In this document: positions 1 through 7,673 of the stretch, piece by piece
Layout of the letters: every line of letters begins with the position of its first letter
Position numbering within the stretch: the first letter of the stretch is position 1
Origin: Pseudomonas pohangensis
GTDB taxonomy: Bacteria > Pseudomonadota > Gammaproteobacteria > Pseudomonadales > Pseudomonadaceae
NCBI RefSeq assembly: GCF_900105995.1
Contig: NZ_LT629785.1
Location: 1,984,001 to 2,048,000 of the forward strand
Length of the DNA stretch: 64,000 nucleotides
Direction of reading: 5' to 3'
Notes under the pieces: generated by a model
What the model was told of the DNA's origin: nothing
Database searches by the model: none
What the model saw: only the letters and a program-made list of their open reading frames with translations
Position numbers and translations under genes: made by a program

Positions 1-1173
1 AAGCAGCCCGGCACGGGCCAGTTCACGCAGATCATGGGAACCCTCCAGCGAACACAACTGGCCGTCATCGCAATGGATGCTGCCCTGCGGGGCGTAACCC
101 ACGCCGTCGACCTGATACAGGTGCTCGGCGGTAAACACCTGCTGCACGGTCATCTCGTTGCGTGTCAGGGTGCCGGTCTTGTCCGAACAGATCACCGTCA
201 CTGCTCCCAGGCTTTCCACTGCCGGCAGGCGGCGCACGATGGCCTGACGCTGGGCCATGCGCTGCACACCCAGCGCAAGGATGATCGTCAGCACTGCCGG
301 CAGCCCTTCCGGAATCGCCGCCACCGCCAGACCCACGGCCGCCATGAGCATCTCGCTGTAACTGTAATCCCGTAGCCACACGCCAAACACAAAGGTCAGC
401 ACGGCCAGCAGCAGGATGATCAGCGTCAGTTGCCGGGCAAAGCGCGCCATATCGGCCAACAACGGTGTTTGCAGACTGTCGACGCTACCGAGCAGGTGGC
501 TGATCTGGCCCAGCTCGGTAGTCCCGGCAGTGGCGACCACCAGACCACAGCCACTACCGGCAGTAACCAGCGTGCCGGAATAGGCCATGCTCAGGCGATC
601 GCCCAGACTGCTCTGCGCTGCCACCGCGTCTACCTGCTTGCTCACCGGCAACGACTCGCCGGTCAGTGCCGCCTCTTCAATGCGCAGATCGCGCACCTCC
701 AGCAGACGCAGATCCGCCGAGACCCGCTCGCCGGCCTCGAGCAATACCAGATCGCCAGGTACCAGCTGCTCGGCCGGCACACTGAGCAACACACCGCCAC
801 GCCGCACCCGCGCCTCGACACTGAGCATCTGCTGGATGGCTCGCATGGCCTGCTCGGCCTTGCCTTCCTGGATAAAGCCGATAATCGCGTTGATCAGCAC
901 CACGCCGAAAATCACCGCACTGTCCAGCCAGGCCCCCAGCGCCAGGGTCATCACACAGGCGCCCAGCAGTACATAGATCAGCAGGTTGTGGAACTGCAGC
1001 ACGAAGCGCCACAGCGGCCCCCGCGCACGGCTCTGCGGCAGCCGGTTGGCACCATGCTGCTGCAGGCGCAGTGCCGCTTCCTCCTGACCCAGACCGGCGC
1101 CGTCGGTGTGCAGAGACTGCAGGCACTGCGCAGGTGGCAGCGCATGCCAGAGCGGATGTTCAAGATCAGCCAT
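1..1173 (-). CDS. Cation-transporting P-type ATPase, N-terminal 391 residues (cut by window edge)
   Basis: An ATP-driven inner-membrane cation pump. The frame stays open to the left edge, so the nucleotide-binding domain tail and last membrane segments lie outside. Visible: an N-terminal cation-ATPase domain (about residues 1-60), membrane segments near 60-100 and 250-300, the actuator motif TGES at 171-174, the transmembrane ion-site motif PEGLP at 288-292, and the phosphorylation motif DKTGTLT at 331-337 with Asp331 as the phosphorylated residue. PEGLP is typical of the P2A (calcium-pump-like) group, so calcium or manganese is the best guess for the ion, but this is inferred. The ATG at 1173 is preceded by AGGA about 12 bases upstream. 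No metal-binding cysteine domain is present, which argues against a copper or zinc P1B pump. Confidence 0.9.
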   Translation of the reverse strand, partial: MADLEHPLWHALPPAQCLQSLHTDGAGLGQEEAALRLQQHGANRLPQSRARGPLWRFVLQFHNLLIYVLLGACVMTLALGAWLDSAVIFGVVLINAIIGFIQEGKAEQAMRAIQQMLSVEARVRRGGVLLSVPAEQLVPGDLVLLEAGERVSADLRLLEVRDLRIEEAALTGESLPVSKQVDAVAAQSSLGDRLSMAYSGTLVTAGSGCGLVVATAGTTELGQISHLLGSVDSLQTPLLADMARFARQLTLIILLLAVLTFVFGVWLRDYSYSEMLMAAVGLAVAAIPEGLPAVLTIILALGVQRMAQRQAIVRRLPAVESLGAVTVICSDKTGTLTRNEMTVQQVFTAEHLYQVDGVGYAPQGSIHCDDGQLCSLEGSHDLRELARAGLL

Positions 1174-1263
1174 GTCGTGCGCATCCTGAAAAAATCAACC
1201 AGCAGTCTAACTGTCACCCTGCCGGCAAAGACTGCGCTGGATCAAACTCGCAAGCCCGCAGGC

Positions 1264-2160
1264 TTACCAGTCGAGCTGCAGCTCGCTGCGAAAATGGCGC
1301 TGCGCACCGCTGAGCGGATCAGTAAAGGCCAGTTCCTGAGCCAGCAGCTTGAGCGGCCGGCTGTAGTCATCCACGGCGTCGCTGGCCGCCGTCAGTTCGG
1401 GGTAGAACGGGTCATTGCAGATGCCCGCCCCCAGCGCCGCCAGATGTACGCGCAGCTGGTGCTTCTTGCCAGTCAGCGGATACAGGCCATAGCGGCACAG
1501 AGCGCCCTGCACCTCGCGCACTTCGATGCGCGTCTCGCTGTTGGGCGGCCCTTCGGCTTCCTGCATGCGAAAGAACGGTTTGGCCTCGACCATTCGCGTT
1601 CTGCGCACCAGGGGAAATTCCGGTTCCGCCAGCGCCGGGGCAATCGCTTCGTAGCCCTTGCGGATGTCGCGCTGGCGAAACAGTTGCTGGTAATGGTTGC
1701 GGCTCTGCGGATTGACCGAGAACAGCACCAGCCCGGCGGTCAGCCGGTCGATGCGATGGATCGGCACCAGTTGCGGGTTGTCCAGACGCTTGACCAGCCG
1801 CGCCAGCAAGGTCTGTTCGACATAACCGCCGGACGGCACCACCGGCAGGAAGTGCGGCTTGTCGACCACCAGCAGATGTTCGTCGCAATGCAGTATCCGC
1901 TCGACAAAGGGGATCGGCGTTTCGGTCGGCACTTCACGAAAGTAATGCACCCGCATGCCTTCGCGATAGGCCTGCTGCGGCCCCAGCGGCAGGCCGTCGG
2001 CACCCAGCACGCGACCGCGGGCCATGCGCTCGAGCCAGACTTCCCGGCTGATTGCAGGAAAATGCGCGCACAGGCAATCGAGCACCGTGGCCCAGTCGCC
2101 GCGCGGCAGATGCAGGGTGCTGGGGCGAACGCCCGCGTGATGGGTAGAAGACAGAGACAT
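1264..2160 (-). CDS. RluA-family RNA pseudouridine synthase
   Basis: Converts a specific uridine in RNA to pseudouridine. The 298-residue protein has the RluA-family core: VVDKPHFLPVVPSGG near 98-112 and the catalytic HRIDRLTAG block at 135-143, with Asp138 the expected nucleophile. The C-terminal half carries the usual GKKHQLRVH segment. An N-terminal S4-like region (about 20-75) precedes the core. The target RNA and position cannot be told from the sequence; the form resembles the RluA-like paralogues common in Pseudomonas rather than RluC or RluD. It sits alone between the ATPase and a 66-bp hairpin repeat that lies just upstream of its start. Confidence 0.88.
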   Translation of the reverse strand: MSLSSTHHAGVRPSTLHLPRGDWATVLDCLCAHFPAISREVWLERMARGRVLGADGLPLGPQQAYREGMRVHYFREVPTETPIPFVERILHCDEHLLVVDKPHFLPVVPSGGYVEQTLLARLVKRLDNPQLVPIHRIDRLTAGLVLFSVNPQSRNHYQQLFRQRDIRKGYEAIAPALAEPEFPLVRRTRMVEAKPFFRMQEAEGPPNSETRIEVREVQGALCRYGLYPLTGKKHQLRVHLAALGAGICNDPFYPELTAASDAVDDYSRPLKLLAQELAFTDPLSGAQRHFRSELQLDW

Positions 2161-2209
2161 GACGACAGACCTGGCCGGATCAGCGCGCAGAATACCGCAG
2201 CGGTTGCCC

Positions 2210-2275
2210 GTAGGGTGGGCTTCAGCCCACAGATAGCGTGCTCGAGCCTCAATGGTGGGCTGAAGCCCACCCTAC
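2210..2275. repeat. 66-bp inverted repeat element, copy 1
   Basis: Two perfect 21-base arms at 2210-2230 and 2255-2275, starting GTAGGGTGGGCTTCAGCC, enclose a 24-base centre. Each arm is itself nearly self-complementary (GTGGGC-TT-CAGCCCAC type), so the element can fold as one long hairpin or two short ones. The same element occurs at 7550-7615 in the opposite orientation and, degenerate, at 52166-52231. It lies between two divergent-tail genes and codes for nothing. Confidence 0.9.
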
Positions 2276-2299
2276 GAGCACTCTGGTACGCCCACCCTG

Positions 2300-3433
2300 C
2301 TAGGGCGCCTGACTGACGAAGCGGGTCGGCAAGTTGCTGCGTACCACGCCTGCATCGATCTGCAGATCCAGCGCCAGCCCCTGCTCATCGGCGAGAAACA
2401 GGCCGGTTTGCAACAGCGGCTGGCTGACCATCGCATAGAGTTTCAGCGCCTGCTGGCGCGCAATGCCCTGTCCCTGCTGCTGCAAGGCGGTGTTGCGCTC
2501 CAGGGCAGTCAGGAACATGGCTTTGGACAGGTTTGCCTGCACCTTCAGCGGCCCGGCGCCAACCGCTTTGTCCAGCTGCAGGCCACTGCTGCCATCGGCA
2601 TTGACCAGTGACAGCAACGAACCCTGCACGCGGCTGTCTGGTGGCAATGCACTGAGCCAGGCCTGCGGCTGACCAGCCAGGGCCTGCGAAACCGCCGCCA
2701 GACTGACGCCAGTAGCACTGAATTGCTGACTGAACTGCCCCAGCGGCTGCCCCCAGAGTGCCAGTTCATCGACCGAACCCTGCAACGCCAGCGCGGTATC
2801 CCCCGCCAGCTGCACCTGCTGTGCAACGCCCGTCAGCCGCAGCAAGGGCGCGCCACCCTGCAGCAGTGCCAGTTGCCCGGCCTCGAGCTGCAGATCCAGC
2901 GAGTCCGTCGAGGCATCAACACGCAGCTGCAGTCCCGGACTGGACAGTTGCCAGACCCCCAGTGGCAGCTTTGGCGTAGCCGCCTGCAGGTCCGCCTGCA
3001 GATGGCCAAGCAAGCTCAGCCGCAGGTCAGCGGAGAGCTGCGCAGGCAACGCCTGCGCCTGATCACCGCGCTGTTCTTGCAGATCAAGCAATTGCACACG
3101 GTCGGAAAGCAGTGCCGGGCGCAGGTCGAAATTCGCCAGCCGGTCCCGCGGAAACGGCCCGTGACTGATGTCATTGGCCAGCCGCACACGCAGCTGCCGC
3201 CCGGTATCCAGCGGCCAGTCCAGACGCAGGACCACCTGGGTATCGAACCAACCAGCTTGAAGCTCCTCCACCTGAACGCGGGCAGCGTTTTCCAGAACCA
3301 GCGGCTCACTCTGCAGCGGCGCCAGCTGTTGACGCAGCAGCCATCCGCCGAGGCCGGCAATGCCCACCGCCAGCAGTACGCAGATTGCGATCAGCCAGGC
3401 CCAGGTTCGTGGTTTGCGCAGCCGGGAAATCAT
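2300..3433 (-). CDS. YdgA family (DUF945) membrane-anchored protein
   Basis: A 377-residue protein with one N-terminal membrane segment (about 13-34) after a basic start, followed by a long domain rich in Leu and Gln that matches the YdgA/DUF945 pattern, including GWFDTQVVLRLDWPL near 60-75 and SHGPFPRD near 90-97. The domain should face the periplasm. Members have no firmly established biochemical role. It is followed closely by the ThuA-like gene in the same direction (14 bases apart), so it may be the last gene of that run. Assigned from the recognisable SHGPFP and GW-F-D patterns. Confidence 0.8.
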   Translation of the reverse strand: MISRLRKPRTWAWLIAICVLLAVGIAGLGGWLLRQQLAPLQSEPLVLENAARVQVEELQAGWFDTQVVLRLDWPLDTGRQLRVRLANDISHGPFPRDRLANFDLRPALLSDRVQLLDLQEQRGDQAQALPAQLSADLRLSLLGHLQADLQAATPKLPLGVWQLSSPGLQLRVDASTDSLDLQLEAGQLALLQGGAPLLRLTGVAQQVQLAGDTALALQGSVDELALWGQPLGQFSQQFSATGVSLAAVSQALAGQPQAWLSALPPDSRVQGSLLSLVNADGSSGLQLDKAVGAGPLKVQANLSKAMFLTALERNTALQQQGQGIARQQALKLYAMVSQPLLQTGLFLADEQGLALDLQIDAGVVRSNLPTRFVSQAP

Positions 3434-3447
3434 CCTTGGTGCCCCCT

Positions 3448-4317
3448 TCAGTGACAGGCCGGATCCGGCTGCATGGCCCAGCGCGTGGCCTGCTCCAGCA
3501 CACGGGCATAGCGCGGATCGCTATAGGTCGAAGCCACATGCCCCGGCGCGCCGTAAAACACCCGGCCCTTGCCCTGGCAGTGTTTCCAGGCGATCGGATG
3601 CTCGGCACCCATGCCGATGTCCTGGGTCAGCACCTTCGGTGAGTAGGTCTTTTCATCCAGGCTGAGCAGCACTTCGACATCCTGCGGCGGCGCACTGAAG
3701 GAATACCACTCATCGGTCATGTCGAAGCGCTCCGGCAAGTGGCTGACAATCGCATCCTGCGGGCTTTCGACTTCCAGCGTCGCCTGCTGGAACTGCGGGA
3801 ACAGCGGATGGGCAGTGAACTGCGCACGCAACAACGACTGCGGGTACCAGGCCCAGTCGTAGGACGGATCACCGCCGCTGCCGTGTATGCCGACGAAGCC
3901 GCCGCCATTTTCCAGATAATCCTTAAGTGCCGTGCGCTGCTCGCTGGTGAGCACATCGCCGGACACGTTGTTCCACACCAGCGCATCGAAACGCTGCAGA
4001 TCCTGCGGGTTGTGCACCGCGGCGTTGTCGGTCAGGTAGACATTCCAGCCGTTGGCTTCACCGAGCTGCTGGAACAGCGCCTGTGCTGCCGGAATGGCTT
4101 CCTTGTGGATGAAGCCGTTGGTCTTGCTGAAGACCAGAATCGCCGGGTGCTGGAGATCAGCCGGCAGGTCGGGGGCGCTGGTCTCGTAGACCGGCGCGCG
4201 GAACAAGCCGTCCATGCGCAACTTGATCGTCACGGCAGCGACCAGCAGCGCCAGCACACCCAGCAGGATCAACGCATAGCGGCCGATACGGGCCAGAGGG
4301 GAAGCAGAACGCGGCAT
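3448..4317 (-). CDS. ThuA-like domain protein, membrane-anchored
   Basis: 289 residues. One N-terminal membrane segment (about 8-30) is followed by a ThuA-like, glutamine-amidotransferase-fold domain: ILVFSKTNGFIHKEAIP, then FDALVWNNVSGD, GGGFVGIHGSGGD, and a C-terminal HPIAWKH with GRVFYGAPGH. This family is linked to sugar or glucoside metabolism in other bacteria, but its enzymology is poorly defined. The ATG at 4317 was chosen because CAGGAG lies about 9 bases upstream and the membrane anchor follows directly; a longer frame reaching 4443 overlaps the GMC gene. It is 20 bases downstream of the GMC flavoprotein stop, so the two are probably cotranscribed. Confidence 0.85.
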   Translation of the reverse strand: MPRSASPLARIGRYALILLGVLALLVAAVTIKLRMDGLFRAPVYETSAPDLPADLQHPAILVFSKTNGFIHKEAIPAAQALFQQLGEANGWNVYLTDNAAVHNPQDLQRFDALVWNNVSGDVLTSEQRTALKDYLENGGGFVGIHGSGGDPSYDWAWYPQSLLRAQFTAHPLFPQFQQATLEVESPQDAIVSHLPERFDMTDEWYSFSAPPQDVEVLLSLDEKTYSPKVLTQDIGMGAEHPIAWKHCQGKGRVFYGAPGHVASTYSDPRYARVLEQATRWAMQPDPACH

Positions 4318-4337
4318 GGACGGGAAACTCCTGAGTT

Positions 4338-6023
4338 TTAGATCTGGCCGGCACGCAACTGCTGCACGGCATAGTCGGCGGCGCGCACGGTCAGCGCCAT
4401 GTAAGTCAGTGACGGGTTGACGCAAGAGGCCGACGGCATGCACGAGCCGTCGGTGACGAACAGGTTGGGCACTGCGTGGCTCTGGTTCCAGCGATTGAGA
4501 AACGAGGTATGCGGGTCGTCGCCCATGCGCGCCGTGCCCATCTCGTGAATGCTGCGCCCGGGCTCATTATTGACGAAGGTCTCTATGCCAATCGCCCCGG
4601 CCAGCTGCAACATGGTTGTGGCCTCGCGCAAGATATCGGCACGCATGGCCTCCTCGTTGGCCCCGTAGCGGAAGTCGAAGGCCACCAGCGGTATGCCGAA
4701 GCGATCCTTGCGCGTTGGATGCAGATACATGCGGTTGTCGTAGTGCGGCAGCACTTCGCCGAATCCGTCGAGATACAGCACCCAGGGGCCGGGGCCATGC
4801 ATGGCCTGCTTGAACGCTTTGCCGAAACCGGGGATCAGCTTGTAGTTGATATCCCAGCCCGGGCGCAGGGCCGCACCCTGGAAGTTGTAGCCACGCAGAA
4901 AACCCTGTTCCTGCTCGGCGCCCTGCAGATTGCGGAAGCGCGGGATATACAGGCCGTTGGGGCGGTAGCCGTAGGGGTATTTGTCCAGATAGCCCGGCAC
5001 CAGTCCGTAGGCGCCGTTGCCGGTGGTGTGTTCGATCAGATAGCGACCCAGCACGCCGCTGCTGTTGCCCAGACCATTGGGGAAGGTTTCACTGGTGGAG
5101 TTGAGCAGGATCTGCGTACTGCCCACGGTGGAGCCGCAGAGGAAAATCAATCGCGCACTGAAACGCCGCCGCTCGCCACTGTTCGCATCGATCACCCGTA
5201 CCGCCGTGGCGCGGGCGCTTTGCGGATCGTAGTCGATACCCTCGACCACGCTGTCGCCGCGCAGGGTCAGGTTGCCGGTGGCACGGGCGGCCGGCAGGGT
5301 GGCATTCAGGCTGCTGAAGGCGGCATTGAAGGTGCAGCCGCGTTCGCACTTGAAGCAATAGGTACAGGCACCACGGCCATTGCGCGGCTCGGTCTGGATC
5401 GCTACGCGGCCGATGGTCAGGTGGCGGTTGCTGTAATTCTCCTGCAGCGACTGCCGCAGTACCTTCTCCACATGGTTGAGCTCCATCGGCGGCTGGAACT
5501 CGCTGTCGGGCAGCTGCGGCAGCCCCAGGGCTTCGCCGCTGACGCCGACAAAGCGCTCGACATAGCTGTACCAGTCCTCGATATCACCATAACGGATCGG
5601 CCAGTCGTTGCCGTGGCCGTCGCGCTGGTTGGCGGCGAAATCCAGATCGCTGAAACGGTAGACCTGGCGGTTCCACAGCAGCGACTTGCCACCGACCACA
5701 TCGGCCCGCGTCCAGATAAACGGCTTTTGCTCGTCGTAGACGTAGGGGTTGGTCTTGTCGTTGTTGAAGAAATGCCGGGTGGTTTCGTCGAAGGCGTAGC
5801 TCTGGCTCTGGATCGGATAGTCCGCCTCCCACAGTTCACGGTCAGGCAACCCGCGCAAGGGGTCCTGCCACGGCGGATGCAGGGCGGTGGTGAAATCTTT
5901 TTCCGGGGTAATCGGCTTGCCGCGATCCAGCACCAGCACCTTCAGGCCCTTCTCGCACAGTTCCTTGGCCGCCCAGCCGCCGGTAACCCCGGAGCCAATC
6001 ACGATGGCATCAAATTCAGGCAT
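4338..6023 (-). CDS. GMC-family FAD dehydrogenase with cysteine motif (gluconate/sugar dehydrogenase large subunit type)
   Basis: A 561-residue flavoprotein that should oxidise an alcohol or sugar substrate. The FAD-binding GSGVTGG is at 10-16. The C-terminal end has the GMC-type HEMGTARMGDDP and NPSLTYMALTVRAA segments. Residues 220-230 contain Cys-x2-Cys-x2-Cys-x3-Cys (C220, C223, C226, C230); related sugar dehydrogenases of this type carry a 3Fe-4S cluster near here. It overlaps or abuts the small-subunit gene upstream. An in-frame GTG at 6038 is possible, but the ATG at 6023 has GAGGGA at good spacing. The lack of a signal peptide fits export together with the Tat-tagged small subunit. 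No cytochrome c subunit gene is nearby. Confidence 0.9.
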   Translation of the reverse strand: MPEFDAIVIGSGVTGGWAAKELCEKGLKVLVLDRGKPITPEKDFTTALHPPWQDPLRGLPDRELWEADYPIQSQSYAFDETTRHFFNNDKTNPYVYDEQKPFIWTRADVVGGKSLLWNRQVYRFSDLDFAANQRDGHGNDWPIRYGDIEDWYSYVERFVGVSGEALGLPQLPDSEFQPPMELNHVEKVLRQSLQENYSNRHLTIGRVAIQTEPRNGRGACTYCFKCERGCTFNAAFSSLNATLPAARATGNLTLRGDSVVEGIDYDPQSARATAVRVIDANSGERRRFSARLIFLCGSTVGSTQILLNSTSETFPNGLGNSSGVLGRYLIEHTTGNGAYGLVPGYLDKYPYGYRPNGLYIPRFRNLQGAEQEQGFLRGYNFQGAALRPGWDINYKLIPGFGKAFKQAMHGPGPWVLYLDGFGEVLPHYDNRMYLHPTRKDRFGIPLVAFDFRYGANEEAMRADILREATTMLQLAGAIGIETFVNNEPGRSIHEMGTARMGDDPHTSFLNRWNQSHAVPNLFVTDGSCMPSASCVNPSLTYMALTVRAADYAVQQLRAGQI

Positions 6024-6034
6024 TTGCGGTTCCC

Positions 6035-6637
6035 TCACCAGATGTACTGCTTGCCAGCGCTGTCGACCAGCGTGGCTTCGCCGCGATAGGCATTGGGTAC
6101 CGGCAGATAAACCATCTCGCTCAGCGCCGCGACCTCGGAGGTGTAGTAGCCGACCACCACCAGCTCCTTGAGTTTGTTGAAGAACGGCGCGTGCTCGTCG
6201 ATCAGCGGTTTTTCCGCCGCACTGCGCTGCCTGGGCGGATGCAGGCGCAGCTGGTCACGGGCATGTATTTCCTGCTCGGCCAGCAGGCTGGTCTGCCGGG
6301 CTTCATCCAGATTGACGAAGGGTTTGCCGAAACGCTGCTGCGCCTCACGCTCGAGCGTTTGCAGACCCTCGCTGAATATCCGGTACTCGGTATCGGTGTA
6401 CCAGGCAGACAGGATGTGTTCGATAAACGCCGGCACACCGGCATCGACTGCGCCGGGCGTGTCGGTGCGCGGGATGACCAGCTCGGCCAGCACCGCAATC
6501 TGCTGGCGCTGAAGCGGCGTGATGTGCCGCAACGCCGCAGGCGCCTCGCCGGCACTGCTGGCCAGCGCACGGGCCAGACCGGAAGCGGTGATGCCGCCGA
6601 GCATGACGGCAATCTGCAGGAAGTCGCGGCGCTGCAT
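6035..6637 (-). CDS. Gluconate 2-dehydrogenase subunit 3 family protein with Tat signal
   Basis: 200 residues, the small subunit partner of the GMC flavoprotein encoded just downstream. The N-terminus has RRDFLQIAVMLGG (residues 3-15), a good twin-arginine signal, followed by an Ala-rich cleavage region near 25-32. The rest matches the subunit-3 pattern (ELVIPRTDTPGAVDAGVPAFIE near 55-75). In this family the small subunit carries the folded complex out through Tat. Its stop is 11 bases before the flavoprotein ATG. It is the first gene of the run and faces a divergent Crp/Fnr gene. Confidence 0.87.
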   Translation of the reverse strand: MQRRDFLQIAVMLGGITASGLARALASSAGEAPAALRHITPLQRQQIAVLAELVIPRTDTPGAVDAGVPAFIEHILSAWYTDTEYRIFSEGLQTLEREAQQRFGKPFVNLDEARQTSLLAEQEIHARDQLRLHPPRQRSAAEKPLIDEHAPFFNKLKELVVVGYYTSEVAALSEMVYLPVPNAYRGEATLVDSAGKQYIW

Positions 6638-6756
6638 GGTTCACCCCCGGAAGTCTGGCATGATGCGGATGCGGTTTTATTCTTTGCTGCGCTGCTGCAG
6701 AGTAGCCCGACTGGCCACACCCGAACTACCCACGCGTGGACAATTGCCCCAAGCCC

Positions 6757-7470
6757 ATGAACCAGCCTGAAGCCCTGCCCGTTGCCCGTTTTATCGCTGA
6801 CCTGCCGGCAGCCAGCCAGACCGCCATCATGGGTCTGGCCGAAGCCTGGCAGGCCGCTCCCGGCGAGCGCATCTTCCGACACCAGGGACCGGTGCCGGCA
6901 CTATGGATGCTTGACCGGGGCCAGGTGCGTTTCCAGTACGATACGCCGGCTGGCCGCACCATAGTCACCGGCCTCGCCGGCCCCGGGCACTGCTTTGGTG
7001 ATATAGAGATAACCGAAGGTTTTCCTGCGTTATCCGATGCGCTGGCGAGCACTGCCTGTCAGGGCTGGCGCCTGCCGAGAGCGGCGGTGCTTGAAGCGAT
7101 GGAACAGGTGCCCGGCTTCTCGCGCCTGCTCATCACCGGGCTGGCACGCAGCCTGCGCCTGCGCCATCAGATGTACCTGCACACGCTGCTGCAACCGGCC
7201 GACCAGCGCCTGGCACTGGCCCTGCTCAATCTGGCCGAGCCTTGCGCGGATGATCCGGCCAGGCTGGTGGTAGCCGTGACCCAGGACGCGCTGACCGAAT
7301 TCACCGGCACCAGCCGGCAGTTTGTCAGCAAGCACATCAGTCTGTGGGCAGAACGCGGCTGGATCACCACCGGCTACCGCAGTCTGGAAATCCTCGCCCC
7401 CGGGCGCCTGCGCGAACTGCTCGATGCCGCCACCGACCCGATCCTGCTGGCGATGATGGCCAACCGCTGA
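6757..7470 (+). CDS. Crp/Fnr-family transcriptional regulator
   Basis: 237 residues from the ATG at 6757; an in-frame GTG at 6736 would add seven. It has a cyclic-nucleotide-binding-like beta domain (about 10-110), a long dimerisation helix, and a Crp-type helix-turn-helix near 180-205 with LTEFTGTSRQFVSKHI. The N-terminal cysteines that bind an iron-sulfur cluster in Fnr/Anr are absent, so it is not an oxygen sensor of that kind. It is divergent from the Tat small subunit gene, with only about 120 bases between the starts, so control of the dehydrogenase run is a reasonable but untested inference. Confidence 0.85.
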   Translation: MNQPEALPVARFIADLPAASQTAIMGLAEAWQAAPGERIFRHQGPVPALWMLDRGQVRFQYDTPAGRTIVTGLAGPGHCFGDIEITEGFPALSDALASTACQGWRLPRAAVLEAMEQVPGFSRLLITGLARSLRLRHQMYLHTLLQPADQRLALALLNLAEPCADDPARLVVAVTQDALTEFTGTSRQFVSKHISLWAERGWITTGYRSLEILAPGRLRELLDAATDPILLAMMANR

Positions 7471-7549
7471 ACACTTCAAAACTTGGTTGATTCAGCACGC
7501 AATCAGACAGCTGTTACCGCTGGTTTGCGGGTGGACGTACAAGGGTCGC

Positions 7550-7615
7550 GTAGGGTGGGCTTCAGCCCACCATTGAGCCTCGAACACGGTATCGGTGGGC
7601 TGAAGCCCACCCTAC
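7550..7615. repeat. 66-bp inverted repeat element, copy 2
   Basis: Same 21-base arms as the copy at 2210-2275 (here at 7550-7570 and 7595-7615). Its 24-base centre matches the reverse complement of the first copy's centre at most positions, so the two copies are inverted relative to each other about 5.3 kb apart. It lies between the Crp/Fnr stop and the hrpA stop, in a convergent intergenic space. Confidence 0.9.
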
Positions 7616-7673
7616 GCCCACCTTACGCGCACCCTGCGCCCATCCCGCCAAGGGGGTTTCCAGCCTGCTGCTG

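Noticed and set aside
430..2316. 628-codon plus-strand frame
   Set aside because: It runs antisense through the ATPase and pseudouridine synthase genes, has no family features, and shows the Gln/His/Arg-rich composition of a high-GC shadow frame.
4476..6089. 537-codon plus-strand frame
   Set aside because: Antisense shadow of the GMC flavoprotein gene, which has a clear FAD motif on the minus strand.
6757..7470. Anr/Fnr oxygen sensor
   Set aside because: The N-terminal cysteine cluster needed to hold the iron-sulfur centre is absent.
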